Notes under the pieces: generated by a model
The model's input: only the letters and a program-made list of their open reading frames with translations
Databases searched by the model: none
What the model was told of the DNA's origin: nothing
Translations under genes and position numbers: made by a program
Shown here: piece by piece, positions 22,233-30,189 of the stretch
How positions within the stretch are numbered: the first letter of the stretch is position 1
How the letters are laid out: each line of letters opens with the position of its first letter
Source: CAZVYN01 sp964631125
GTDB taxonomy: Bacteria; Eisenbacteria; RBG-16-71-46; CAIMUX01
Length of the DNA stretch: 51,310 nucleotides
Direction of reading: 5' to 3'
Assembly (NCBI GenBank): GCA_964631125.1
Contig: CAZVYN010000023.1
Location: 1 to 51,310 of the forward strand

Positions 22233-23283
22233 CGTGATCCCGTCCTTGCTCCAGCTCCAAGAGCCGCTTCTTCCGCCACAGTCCGCCGCCATACCCGGTG
22301 AGCGTTCCATTGGACCCGATCACGCGGTGGCAGGGGATCACGATCGCAATGCGATTGTCGCCGTTCGCGCGCGCCACCGCCCGCACCGCGCTCGGCTGCC
22401 CGATCTCGCGCGCCACTTGGGCATACGAGCGGGTCTCACCGTAGGGGATGCGTCGCAGCGCGCGCCACACGCTCTGTTGGAAGTCAGAGCCGGGCGTGAC
22501 GAGCGGGACGGTGAAGTGCTGTCGTCGGCCTACGAAGTAGGCCGACAGCTCCGAGACCATCTGCTCGAGAGGCGCGTTGGTCCCCGGCACGACGCACGCC
22601 CCAACGCGCCGTTCCAACGTCCGAAGCTGGCGCTCCAGCATCCGCCGATCACTGAATTCCAACAGACACACTCCGTCGCGCGTCGCACCGACCACGAGCG
22701 GTCCCAAAGGTGATTCGAGCAACTGGGAAACAATGAGGTCCTCCCGCCGAGCGCCCGCGGGCGCACGACCAAAGGTCTTGCCGAACGCGCTGCGGAATCC
22801 GCTGTGGGACTCGTATCCATGCTCGAAGACAACGGTGTCCAAGTTCTTCCCTTCTCTCAATGATTGAAACGCTCGTCCTAATCTTCGCGCGCGCACGTAG
22901 GCGTGAAAGGTCATGCCGTGATTCGACTGGAACCAACGACGCGCCCGGCTCGGTTCGATCCCCAGCCCCCGCAGATCCGCGTCGTGCAGGCGTCGCTCCG
23001 GATCGAGTTCGACCGACAAGAGCGCCGGCGCCAACCAGTCGGGCGTTCCTCCCGGCGGCTCCAGCGGTCGACACCGTTTGCAGGGACGAAAGCCGGCGAA
23101 GAGCGCGTCGCGGGCCGTGGGATAGAAGTCGACGTTCTCGCGCTTCGGCTTCTTCGCCGCGCAGATCGGCCGGCAGAAGATGTCGGTGGTCTTCACGGCG
23201 ACGAAGAAGACGCCGTCGTAGGTCGCGTCGCGCGCCAGCAGCGCCGCGTACATCGAATCGGGATGGGGGAGTCGGCTTCGCAT
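22207..23283 (-). CDS. ada: Ada: bifunctional DNA alkylation regulator/O6-methylguanine-DNA methyltransferase
   Basis: All three Ada modules are present in the 358 residues. The N-terminal zinc domain has Cys37, Cys41, Cys68 and Cys71 (FCRPICAAKKPKREN, FRPCKRC), with Cys37 expected to accept methyl groups from phosphotriesters. An AraC-type helix-turn-helix region (residues 85-175) contains VVFEHGYESHSGFRSAF. The C-terminal alkyltransferase has the acceptor Cys318 in IPCHRVIG. Methylated Ada activates its own regulon and directly repairs O6-methylguanine. ATG at 23283 is used; the Met at residue 11 is an alternative. A methyltransferase gene overlaps its 3' end and is likely co-regulated. Confidence 0.95.
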   Translation of the reverse strand: MRSRLPHPDSMYAALLARDATYDGVFFVAVKTTDIFCRPICAAKKPKRENVDFYPTARDALFAGFRPCKRCRPLEPPGGTPDWLAPALLSVELDPERRLHDADLRGLGIEPSRARRWFQSNHGMTFHAYVRARRLGRAFQSLREGKNLDTVVFEHGYESHSGFRSAFGKTFGRAPAGARREDLIVSQLLESPLGPLVVGATRDGVCLLEFSDRRMLERQLRTLERRVGACVVPGTNAPLEQMVSELSAYFVGRRQHFTVPLVTPGSDFQQSVWRALRRIPYGETRSYAQVAREIGQPSAVRAVARANGDNRIAIVIPCHRVIGSNGTLTGYGGGLWRKKRLLELEQGRDHDESVVDRK

Positions 23284-23468
23284 GTGCGTACGCTACGGGC
23301 GACCGCTCGATCCTCGCCACCGATGGTTGGACATGGAATTCTCACTCACGATCCGGCCGATCTCGACCGATTGTCAGGGGGATAGCGAACCCCGGGGGAG
23401 CCGCGTCGCCGTCGGGAATCGGAAGTTTGGACCCAGGGCACGGAAGCCCGCCAGGGGAGGAATCGAGC

Positions 23469-23987
23469 ATGGATGCCAGCGCGAAGCGACGCGTCGCCTC
23501 GACCGACAGTTCACCGGACCCATGGACCGCGGAGTTCGCGGCCAGCACCGCTGAGCGGATCCGCAGCTCCTTCGGAGGGCGTTTGAAAGAGTCAATTGGG
23601 CGTGAGCGCCGCGAGTTCACCCGCGTCCCCTTCGAAATGGATGTCGATGTCGAGCTGGAGAGCCGCGATCGGACGGCGGGGCGGAGCAAAGACGTCAGCC
23701 TGAAGGGCCTCTTCCTGCAGTGCGAGCCCCGGCCGAACGTCGGCGTGACCTGCGCGGCCACGCTCCACTTCGCCGGACGCGAGGTCGACCTGCGCATCGA
23801 GACGATCGGCCGGGTCGTGCGCTCCGACGAAGGCGGCATCGGGATCGAGTTCAGCGCCGTGACCTCGGGCGGCCTCGATCATCTGAGGAATTTGGTTCTC
23901 TACAACAGCAATGAGCCGGACGCCGTTCTGCGCGAGTTCAACACGCACCTGGGGATACGTCCGCGCGAGTGGCCGTTCTGCGGTTGA
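23469..23987 (+). CDS. PilZ domain c-di-GMP receptor protein
   Basis: The start at 23469 is supported by a GGGAGGAA site about ten bases upstream. The 172-residue protein has a hydrophilic N-terminal helix region and then a PilZ domain with both c-di-GMP-binding motifs intact: RxxxR (Arg48 to Arg52, RREFTR) and DxSxxG (Asp75, Ser77, Gly80 in DVSLKG). The rest (GVTCAATLHFAGREVDLRI, GRVVRSDEGGIGIEF) follows the beta-barrel of the family. It has no enzymatic domain and is probably a stand-alone c-di-GMP receptor regulating motility, polysaccharide or secretion. The downstream GGDEF/EAL gene at 27.8 kb could control the ligand level. Confidence 0.92.
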   Translation: MDASAKRRVASTDSSPDPWTAEFAASTAERIRSSFGGRLKESIGRERREFTRVPFEMDVDVELESRDRTAGRSKDVSLKGLFLQCEPRPNVGVTCAATLHFAGREVDLRIETIGRVVRSDEGGIGIEFSAVTSGGLDHLRNLVLYNSNEPDAVLREFNTHLGIRPREWPFCG

Positions 23988-24036
23988 ACGGGGGGGACCT
24001 CGTTTCTGTATACACGTTGGTTGCCGGCTCGATCGT

Positions 24037-24086
24037 TTGTGAAACATGGTGCAAATCAGTGCGCACCGTTGCACCATGTTTCACAA
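24037..24086. repeat. Perfect 18-base inverted repeat with 14-base loop
   Basis: TTGTGAAACATGGTGCAA at 24037-24054 is exactly complementary to 24069-24086, with a 14-base loop between. It sits between the stops of the convergent PilZ and senA genes. It could act as a bidirectional terminator hairpin, but there is no T tract and the stem is AT-richer than the surroundings. It might instead be a remnant of mobile DNA or a protein-binding site. Confidence 0.7.
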
Positions 24087-24147
24087 GGTGCGGCGGCAGC
24101 CGAGCCGGCCGTTCACTCCTCGCAATGGAGCGATTGTAGTTGCACGT

Positions 24148-25431
24148 CTACATCGCGCACGTCCGGAATCCCGCGAATACATCTCTGCGATCGACGGGAT
24201 AAAAGTTGCGCCAACTCAGGCGGTCGCCGCACTCCAGCACGTCGCCGCGCTGCAGTAGATCCCTACGCCGCAGCAAATCGGCGCGCGTCGCCCAACAACC
24301 GCCTCGCAGCACGCGGTGGCGGCCGTCGAACCAAGGTTCGGAGTACTCGCGGTAGGGGTCGATGACGAATCCCGGATAGGGTGCAAGCGGCGTCGCGGTC
24401 CATTCCCAGACATTGCCGAGCATCTGACGGCAACCGAACGTGCTATCGCCTTCGCCGAAGAGAGACACGCCGACCACGCCGCCGTTCACGCTGTCTAGAT
24501 TCGCCGGCGCGCGCGCGCCGGTCGAGCCGACCTCCCACTCCGCTTCGCTCGGCAAGCGACGTCCCGCCCAGCGGCAATATGCTTCCGCCTCGTGCACGTT
24601 GACGTGCAGGACCGGTAGATTCGGGCCGAGCGGCAGCCACCGATCGAATTCCCGTCGCTCCCATCCATCGAACCCGCGCCGCCAATAGACGGGATGGGCG
24701 GCGGAGGCGCCGTCGCGCCACGCACGCGCGTGGGCATCCCAGAATTCGTCGCGCGCATACCCCTGGTCGTCGACGAACTCAGCGAACTCACCATTGGTCA
24801 CCGGGGCGCGTGCGATACGAAAGGCTTCGAGCCGCACGTCATGCGCCCATTTCTCGTTGTCGAAGACGAAGAGCGATTCGTCCGGCTCCGCGCCGATGCG
24901 GTAGAGGCCGGCGGGGACCTCGACATCTCCAAGGTGAGGTTGCGCCGACGTGACCGCGGCCAGGCGTCGTTCGAAGAAACCGGCGGGCGGCGGATAGACG
25001 AGCGTCTGACGCGTGTACGTGAAGGCCTCGGCGTGCATCATCTCGTGAAACAGACCGAGGCGAACGAAGCAGAGCGCGTCGCCGTCGAGTCGGCTGGAGT
25101 CGAGCGCAAGGACGATTCGCGACTGGACTTCCGCAGCGTAGGCGAAAGTCTCCGAATCACTCGGAAGCGGCAGATCCCAGCGCGTGTCGTGCGGAATCGC
25201 GGCCGAGTCGAAGAGCCGATCTTCGTCGGGGCGAATCGGCAGCTCTCCGAGGGCGTGCCGCAGCGACCAGCGGGCGTGGAACCAGGCGACGTGCCCGATC
25301 TCCCAACGCAACGGATTGACGATCGCCAGAGGCGGACCCATCATCCGCTCCCCGTCCAGATCGTCGAGGAGCAGCAAGGTCCGCTCCCGCGTCTCGACCA
25401 ACGATCGCGTCAGTCCTTCGCGCGTGCGCAT
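24148..25431 (-). CDS. senA: Selenoneine synthase SenA (EgtB-like, DinB plus FGE-sulfatase domains)
   Basis: The 427-residue enzyme has the EgtB architecture: an N-terminal DinB_2 bundle and a C-terminal formylglycine-generating-enzyme fold. The iron-binding histidines are His47 (IGHVAWFH), His129 and His133 (FHEMMHAEAF). The FGE part shows VPAGLYRIGAEP, RAPVTNGEF, GNVWEWT and an ending RRDVFAGFRT. By family knowledge SenA couples a selenosugar to hercynine by oxidative C-Se bond formation, whereas EgtB does this with a thiol. The choice of SenA rests on the divergent neighbour, a clear SenB. The start ending at 25431 leaves 25 bases to senB; an alternative start ending at 25458 would overlap the senB ATG. 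EgtB remains the fallback assignment. Confidence 0.85.
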   Translation of the reverse strand: MRTREGLTRSLVETRERTLLLLDDLDGERMMGPPLAIVNPLRWEIGHVAWFHARWSLRHALGELPIRPDEDRLFDSAAIPHDTRWDLPLPSDSETFAYAAEVQSRIVLALDSSRLDGDALCFVRLGLFHEMMHAEAFTYTRQTLVYPPPAGFFERRLAAVTSAQPHLGDVEVPAGLYRIGAEPDESLFVFDNEKWAHDVRLEAFRIARAPVTNGEFAEFVDDQGYARDEFWDAHARAWRDGASAAHPVYWRRGFDGWERREFDRWLPLGPNLPVLHVNVHEAEAYCRWAGRRLPSEAEWEVGSTGARAPANLDSVNGGVVGVSLFGEGDSTFGCRQMLGNVWEWTATPLAPYPGFVIDPYREYSEPWFDGRHRVLRGGCWATRADLLRRRDLLQRGDVLECGDRLSWRNFYPVDRRDVFAGFRTCAM

Positions 25432-25456
25432 TTCCGATCGGGTGGAACAGTTCGAC

Positions 25457-26464
25457 ATGGCTCGCATCCTGGTGACAAGTCCGGAAAGCCGCGCCAACAC
25501 TGGGAATGGCGTGACCGCGGCGCGTTGGGCGGGACATCTGCGCGCGCTGGGGCATAGCGTAGAGATCGTCGCGGGTCGAGCCGAGCAAAGTTCGGGCGGC
25601 CGATCCCCGGACCTCCTCGTCGCACTGCACGCGCTCCGCAGCGCACACGCCATCGCCGATTTCCATCGCCGCCACCCCGAACGCCCGACGATCCTGGCGC
25701 TCACCGGCACCGACGTCTATCGCGATCTCGGTCGCACTCCCGCGGTTCTCCGTTCCCTCCAGTCGGCCGACCGGATCGTGGTTCTGCAGCCATTGGCGAT
25801 CGCGGAGTTGCCGAGGCGACATCGAGCCAAAGCCCGCGTGATCTACCAATCGGTGGATCTCCCGGCGACGCGGGTCGCGGGACCGCTCCGCGTCGGGGGA
25901 GCTCGCCGCGCCGCGCCGTTCACGATTGCGGTGCTGGCTCACTTGCGATCGGTCAAAGATCCGCTCCGGGCCGCCCGCGCCGCCCGGTTGCTCCCGCCGG
26001 AATCAAGGATCCAGGTCGTCCACGCCGGGGCCGTGCGCGAGCTGCGATTCGAAATTCAGGCTCACCGCGAGATGCAACGCAACGCGCGCTACCGGTGGGT
26101 GGGAGACCTGCCTCGGCCCCGCGCGCTGCGATTGCTCTCTCGCGCGCGGCTCCTCGTGCTCAGTTCACGACTCGAAGGGGGCGCCAACGTGCTCTCGGAG
26201 GCGGCCGCCCTGGGCGTACCGGTGCTCGCCTCCCGCATCCCCGGTTCGGTCGGGCTGCTCGGGGGCGACTATCCGGGGTACTTCCCGGTCGGCGACTCAG
26301 CCGCGCTCGCCGAGTTGATGCTCAGAGCCGAGTCCGAACCGAAGTTCCTCCGCGCGCTGACCCGCGGCATGCGGCCGCTGGCGAGAAGAACGCGCCCGAA
26401 GCAGGAACGCGCCGCGTGGCGCGCCCTCTTGAAGGAACTGGACGTGACCGCGGACGCCCGCTAG
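25457..26464 (+). CDS. senB: Selenosugar synthase SenB (GT4-type glycosyltransferase)
   Basis: The 335-residue protein starts at ATG 25457 and matches, from memory, the conserved blocks of the family formerly called TIGR04348 putative glycosyltransferase, now SenB. These are NTGNGVTAARWAGHLRALGH, DLLVALHALRSA, LALTGTDVYRDL, VVLQPLAIAELP, AVLAHLRSVKDPLRAA, RYRWVGDLPR, LVLSSRLEGGANVLSEA and RIPGSVGLLGGDYPGYFPVGD. SenB transfers selenium from selenophosphate onto a UDP-sugar to form a selenosugar, the substrate of SenA. SelD (SenC) is not in the window and must be elsewhere. Its stop codon shares a CTAG with the stop of the convergent DUF3052 gene. Confidence 0.9.
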   Translation: MARILVTSPESRANTGNGVTAARWAGHLRALGHSVEIVAGRAEQSSGGRSPDLLVALHALRSAHAIADFHRRHPERPTILALTGTDVYRDLGRTPAVLRSLQSADRIVVLQPLAIAELPRRHRAKARVIYQSVDLPATRVAGPLRVGGARRAAPFTIAVLAHLRSVKDPLRAARAARLLPPESRIQVVHAGAVRELRFEIQAHREMQRNARYRWVGDLPRPRALRLLSRARLLVLSSRLEGGANVLSEAAALGVPVLASRIPGSVGLLGGDYPGYFPVGDSAALAELMLRAESEPKFLRALTRGMRPLARRTRPKQERAAWRALLKELDVTADAR

Positions 26465-27446
26465 CGCGCGCCCTTCGTCGCTTTCTTGGTGGTCGCCTTC
26501 GGGACAGCCGCGGTTTTCTTCGTGACGGTTTTCTTCGTGACGGTNNNNNNNNNNNNNNNNNNNNNNNNNNNNNNNNNNNNNNNNNNNNNNNNNNNNNNNN
26601 NNNNNNNNNNNNNNNNNNNNNNNNNNNNNNNNNNNNNNNNNNNNCGGTTTTCTTCGTGACGGTTTTCTTCGTGACGGTCTTCTTCGTGGTGACGGCCTTC
26701 TTGGTGGCGGCCGGCTTCGCCGCCGCCTTCTTCGTGACGGCCTTCGAGGCCGACTTCGAAGCAGCCGCCTTCGGCGCCTCCGGCGCCACCGCCTTCAACG
26801 TCATCGCCTTCTTCGTCGACGCCGTCTTCTCGCCTCCGGGCCGGTTCTCCTTCCGCACGACCAGCTTCAGCGCCGACCAATCGTCGGAGAATCGCGCGAC
26901 CAACACGTCGACCATGCCGAGCTGCTTGCCGCGGGCGCGCACATCCTCTTCCTTGAGGTCCGCGCCGCCGCGAGGCCAGAGCACCCACATCTTGCCGTTC
27001 GGCTGCATGCGGCTCTTCCAGGTGGTGAGTCGCGCCAACTCTTCGGGACGCCGGACCGCGCCGACGATGGTGTCGTTGTCAGATCGCAGCGGACTGCGGG
27101 CCAGGTCGACCTCACGCTCCGCCAGCTCGGCGCGGAAGGATGGGTCATCGAAACCCGCGAGCAGCACGCGCTCGTTGCGCGAGATGCCGAGGCGATCGAG
27201 CCGGCTTCGCGAGGTCCGCAGTCGCTCGTACCACTTCTGCGCCTTGTCGCCGAGTTCGAGGCGCAGAGCGCCCTGAGGATGTTCGACGACGACGGTCGAG
27301 CCGGTCACGCGGATCGCCCCCATGTCGCGGAACGCCCAGCGGACCTGGAAGTCGCCGTCGAATCGCAGCGTGTCCTCTTCCAGACGCGCCGTTCCCTTCG
27401 ACCTCTGTCCGCCGAGCATGGCCGTGCAGGTCGCTTCGAGTCCCAT
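26461..27446 (-). CDS. DUF3052-like protein with Lys-rich TKKTV repeat tail (interrupted by assembly gap)
   Basis: The start is the ATG ending at 27446, supported by an AGGAGG site before it. Residues 1-75 form a beta-rich domain (GLEATCTAMLGGQR, GTARLEEDTLRFDG). The next 120 residues resemble DUF3052 (LGISRNERVLLAGFDD, NGKMWVLWPRGGADL, DDWSALKLVVRKENR). After that the protein becomes a histone-H1-like tail rich in Lys, Ala and Thr with TKKTV repeats, ending TKKATKGAR. A run of 100 N (26545-26644) lies inside the repeat. The frame differs on the two sides of the gap, so the true missing length is not 100 bases. The basic tail suggests nucleic acid binding; the function is unknown. Confidence 0.75.
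26511..26690. repeat. 15-base tandem repeat array containing the assembly gap
   Basis: On the plus strand the unit GGTTTTCTTCGTGAC repeats head to tail on both sides of a 100-N stretch at 26545-26644, encoding TKKTV on the minus strand. Two or more exact copies flank each side. The Ns are a placeholder for a collapsed repeat, and the real copy number is unknown. Confidence 0.85.
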
Positions 27447-27771
27447 CGTGTACCGACCTCCTCGCGAACGTTCGTGCGCTTCGCCGCTCGCCGGGCAACC
27501 TGCACGGCGAGATGACGAAGCGCGATCTGGCGCACCGCACGGTCGACGACTTCCAGCCCGATTCCGAATCCCGGACCAGGCAAGAGGTGCCGACATCCGC
27601 ACGAATCTACGAAGAGCGCGAAGAGCACTAAACGCCCCCGCTCCACGCAACGATCCCTTTGGAGAGCGCGCGGACAACGCAGACTACAGCGGAGGCTCGA
27701 GTGACACCATACGCTCGCGATCGAAAGCCACAGCCCGGGGCCGGCCCGGCAGCTGCTGCCCGGGGGGGCGA
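27447..27771. other. Intergenic region between divergent DUF3052-like and GGDEF/EAL genes
   Basis: These 325 bases must hold the promoters of both divergent genes. The ribosome site of the minus-strand gene lies at its left end. A possible 39-codon frame on the plus strand (27512-27631) has no strong ribosome site and no recognisable homology. I see no RNA gene or clear terminator. Confidence 0.5.
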
Positions 27772-29496
27772 ATGAGCCTCAGGCGCACCGTCCTCTTCGT
27801 CGGGATCGCTCCGGATGACGTCGCGCGGCTGGCCGGAATGGCGGCTGAGCGCTTGGTCGGATCCCGCCGGATCGATTGGACGGCCACCGGCGCGGAGGCC
27901 ATCGCGCGGCTGGGTCACGCGCCCCCTGCCGTTTGCGTCGTCGCGCACCCGCTTGGGGCCGGCGCCTTTCTGGGCGCCTGGCGGGCGGCCGAGGCGCGGA
28001 TCCCCGTCATCGTTCTCTGCCTCGAGGAGCCGGGCGCCGCGCTGGCCCAACTGCGTGAGCAGGGGGCGGCGGACGTACTCCGTCCCGAAGAGCTGCGCGG
28101 TCTGGGGCTACTCCGGTCGATCCGCTGGGTGCTCCAGCGGTCCCGATCGCGCGCCCGTCTCCGCGCGATTCGACAGACGCAGCGTGACCCGGTCACCGGG
28201 CTCATCGGCCGCGGCGCGTTCCTGCGGTTGCTGGTCGATGTTCTGGTCGCGCCGAGCGGTGAGGCGCGCACGGCGCCGGCGTCCCTCGAAGCACGTTGGA
28301 CGCTGCTGCGTGTCGACCTCGATCGATTCCGGAGGGTCAACGAGAGCCTCGGGCATGAAGCGGCCGACGAGCTGTTGCGTGAAGTCGCCCGTCGCCTGGT
28401 CGCGATCGCAGGTGAGGAGAGCCGGGTTGCGCGGTTCGGGGACGACGAGTTCGCGCTCCTGGCGCCGCTGGGCGCGAAGTTCGGTGAACCGTCGCAGCTC
28501 GCCGCGGCGGTCGAACAAGCGGTGCGCACGCCGATCTCGATCGCCGGGCGGGAGATCTTTTCCACGGCCAGCATCGGCATCGCGTCGGCGCCGGCCGACG
28601 GCTCGCAAGCCGACGAATTGCTGCGGGCGGCCGATCTCGCGCTGCGCGAGGCCCGTCGTCGCGGGACCGGTCGCTGGGCCGTCTTCGCGGCGCCGATGCA
28701 CATACGGGCGATGCGTCGGCTGCAGGTCGAGAGTCATCTGCACCGTGCGATCGAGCGGAACGAACTGGTGCTGCACTACCAGCCGGTCGTGGATATCGAG
28801 AGCACTCGCCTCGAAGGCTTCGAGGCTTTGGTGCGGTGGCGGCATCCCGAGGAGGGATTGATCGCTCCCGGCGAGTTCCTCCCGCTGGCGGAGGAGACGG
28901 GGCTGATGGTTCCGATCGGACGTTGGATCTTGGCCGAGGCCTGCCGGCAGCTCCGCGTCTGGCAACAACGCTTCGATGACAAGCTCTGGGTGGCCGTCAA
29001 TCTATCCGGGCTCGAGGTGGCGCAGAGTGGACTGGTCGAGCGGGTCCACCGTTCCTACGCCGAGGCTGGCCTCACCGCCCGCGATCTCAAGATCGAAGTG
29101 ACCGAGAGTCTGCTCCAGAGCCCACTGGCCGATCCGGCTCCAGTACTCCGCGCATTACGTGAACTCGGAGTGGCGCTGTTCCTCGACGACTTCGGAACCG
29201 GGTCGTCCTCGTTGGCCAGTCTGCACGACTACCCGATCGACACGCTCAAGATCGATCGCTCGTTCGTGGCTCGCCTCGGAGATGACGAGACAGGGGGCAG
29301 CATCGTGAGGACGATCCTGCAACTCGCGCGATCGATGCGGCTCAATGTGATCGCGGAGGGGGTGGAGACCGCGGTTCAGAGTGAGCGGCTGCGCGCGCTC
29401 GGATGTCGATCGGCGCAGGGCTACTACTACTCGCCGCCGCTAGCGCCGGCGGGGGTCGAGGAGCTGCTGGCGCGCGATCGGTCGCTCGCGGCCTAG
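27772..29496 (+). CDS. GGDEF/EAL domain protein, probable c-di-GMP phosphodiesterase
   Basis: The ATG at 27772 gives 574 residues. Residues 1-125 look like a degenerate receiver domain (VLFVGIAPDDVARL, PVIVLCLEEPGAALAQL). The GGDEF domain follows, but its signature is GDDEF (223-227), so the second glycine needed for GTP binding is replaced. The EAL domain is fully equipped: EALVRWRHP with Glu351, VNLSGLEV, EVTESLL, FLDDFGTGSSSL, KIDRSFV and AEGVET. The protein therefore most likely degrades c-di-GMP, with the GGDEF part acting as a regulatory or GTP-sensing domain. Its TAG stop shares the tetranucleotide CTAG with the stop of the convergent sortase gene. Confidence 0.93.
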   Translation: MSLRRTVLFVGIAPDDVARLAGMAAERLVGSRRIDWTATGAEAIARLGHAPPAVCVVAHPLGAGAFLGAWRAAEARIPVIVLCLEEPGAALAQLREQGAADVLRPEELRGLGLLRSIRWVLQRSRSRARLRAIRQTQRDPVTGLIGRGAFLRLLVDVLVAPSGEARTAPASLEARWTLLRVDLDRFRRVNESLGHEAADELLREVARRLVAIAGEESRVARFGDDEFALLAPLGAKFGEPSQLAAAVEQAVRTPISIAGREIFSTASIGIASAPADGSQADELLRAADLALREARRRGTGRWAVFAAPMHIRAMRRLQVESHLHRAIERNELVLHYQPVVDIESTRLEGFEALVRWRHPEEGLIAPGEFLPLAEETGLMVPIGRWILAEACRQLRVWQQRFDDKLWVAVNLSGLEVAQSGLVERVHRSYAEAGLTARDLKIEVTESLLQSPLADPAPVLRALRELGVALFLDDFGTGSSSLASLHDYPIDTLKIDRSFVARLGDDETGGSIVRTILQLARSMRLNVIAEGVETAVQSERLRALGCRSAQGYYYSPPLAPAGVEELLARDRSLAA

Positions 29497-30143
29497 GTCA
29501 GGACGGCTCGGACGATGAACCGCTTGGGCGCCGGGCCGATGAATCGGAACGGGTAGCAGGTCACGAGCGTGAGCACCGGTTCCGCAGTCGGCGCGAGAAC
29601 TTCGGTCTGCGTAGGCTCGACGATCGAGATCGTATCGACTCGATAGGCGAACGATCCCGTCACGGTCGTCAGTCGGATCACATCCCCTGCTCTCACATGT
29701 TCCAGAGGACGGAAGAATGTGTCGCGATGGCCGGCGAGGACGACGTTCCCCGCGGTGCCCGGCAATTCGGACTCGGTCAGATGTCCGACCCCGCGGAACA
29801 GGACCCGAGTCGACGTGCCCTCCATGACCATCGCCGACAGATCGAGTCGCGGGACTTCGATCCGTCCGACGAACCCCCGGGGCGCCGAGCCCTGGACCGG
29901 ATCGTCCGTGGGCGGGAGCGTCCCGTCGGCCGCGCCGATCGGGCCGATCGCGTCGATCGGGTGGGTCGCTTCGAGCGTGTCCATCCACTCGCGGGCCGCG
30001 TACTGCGACACTCCGGTCGCGACGTGTGCGCCGCCCCAGAAGCCCAGCAGCAGGGCGCCGGCGATGTAGAGCAGGCGCTCGACGCGGTGGAGCGCCGCGC
30101 GGGATCGGACCGCGGCCGGCGCTGTGTGTTGTGTTCCGCTCAT
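29493..30143 (-). CDS. Class D sortase
   Basis: The 216-residue protein has one N-terminal membrane helix (LLYIAGALLLGFWGGAHVATG) and a sortase barrel. The catalytic residues are in place: His139 (LAGHRDTFFRPL), Cys196 (TLVTCYPF) and Arg208 (APKRFIVRA). The TLVTCYPF...G.APKRF signature is characteristic of class D enzymes. Sortases cut a sorting motif on exported proteins and join the product to an amine. The gene lies 46 bases downstream of a small exported protein ending in an MPRTAS sorting signal, so enzyme and substrate form a dedicated operon. This is notable in a genome that also encodes outer-membrane-type proteins. Confidence 0.93.
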   Translation of the reverse strand: MSGTQHTAPAAVRSRAALHRVERLLYIAGALLLGFWGGAHVATGVSQYAAREWMDTLEATHPIDAIGPIGAADGTLPPTDDPVQGSAPRGFVGRIEVPRLDLSAMVMEGTSTRVLFRGVGHLTESELPGTAGNVVLAGHRDTFFRPLEHVRAGDVIRLTTVTGSFAYRVDTISIVEPTQTEVLAPTAEPVLTLVTCYPFRFIGPAPKRFIVRAVLT

Positions 30144-30189
30144 CGGGAATTCTCTGGCGACTCTCTCGAGGGTTCCTCTGAGGGAGCGA

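Noticed and set aside
24148..25710. Longer version of SenA beginning 279 bases further upstream
   Set aside because: The added N-terminus is antisense to senB and lacks family similarity; homology begins at the start chosen.
26545..26644. Gene stretch running straight through the 100-N gap as one continuous frame
   Set aside because: The frames on the two sides do not match and the N length is a placeholder, so no continuous translation can be claimed.
27512..27631. Possible 39-residue charged small protein on the plus strand in the 27.4-27.8 kb spacer
   Set aside because: It has only a weak ribosome site, no recognisable motif, and is the tail of a longer antisense shadow frame.
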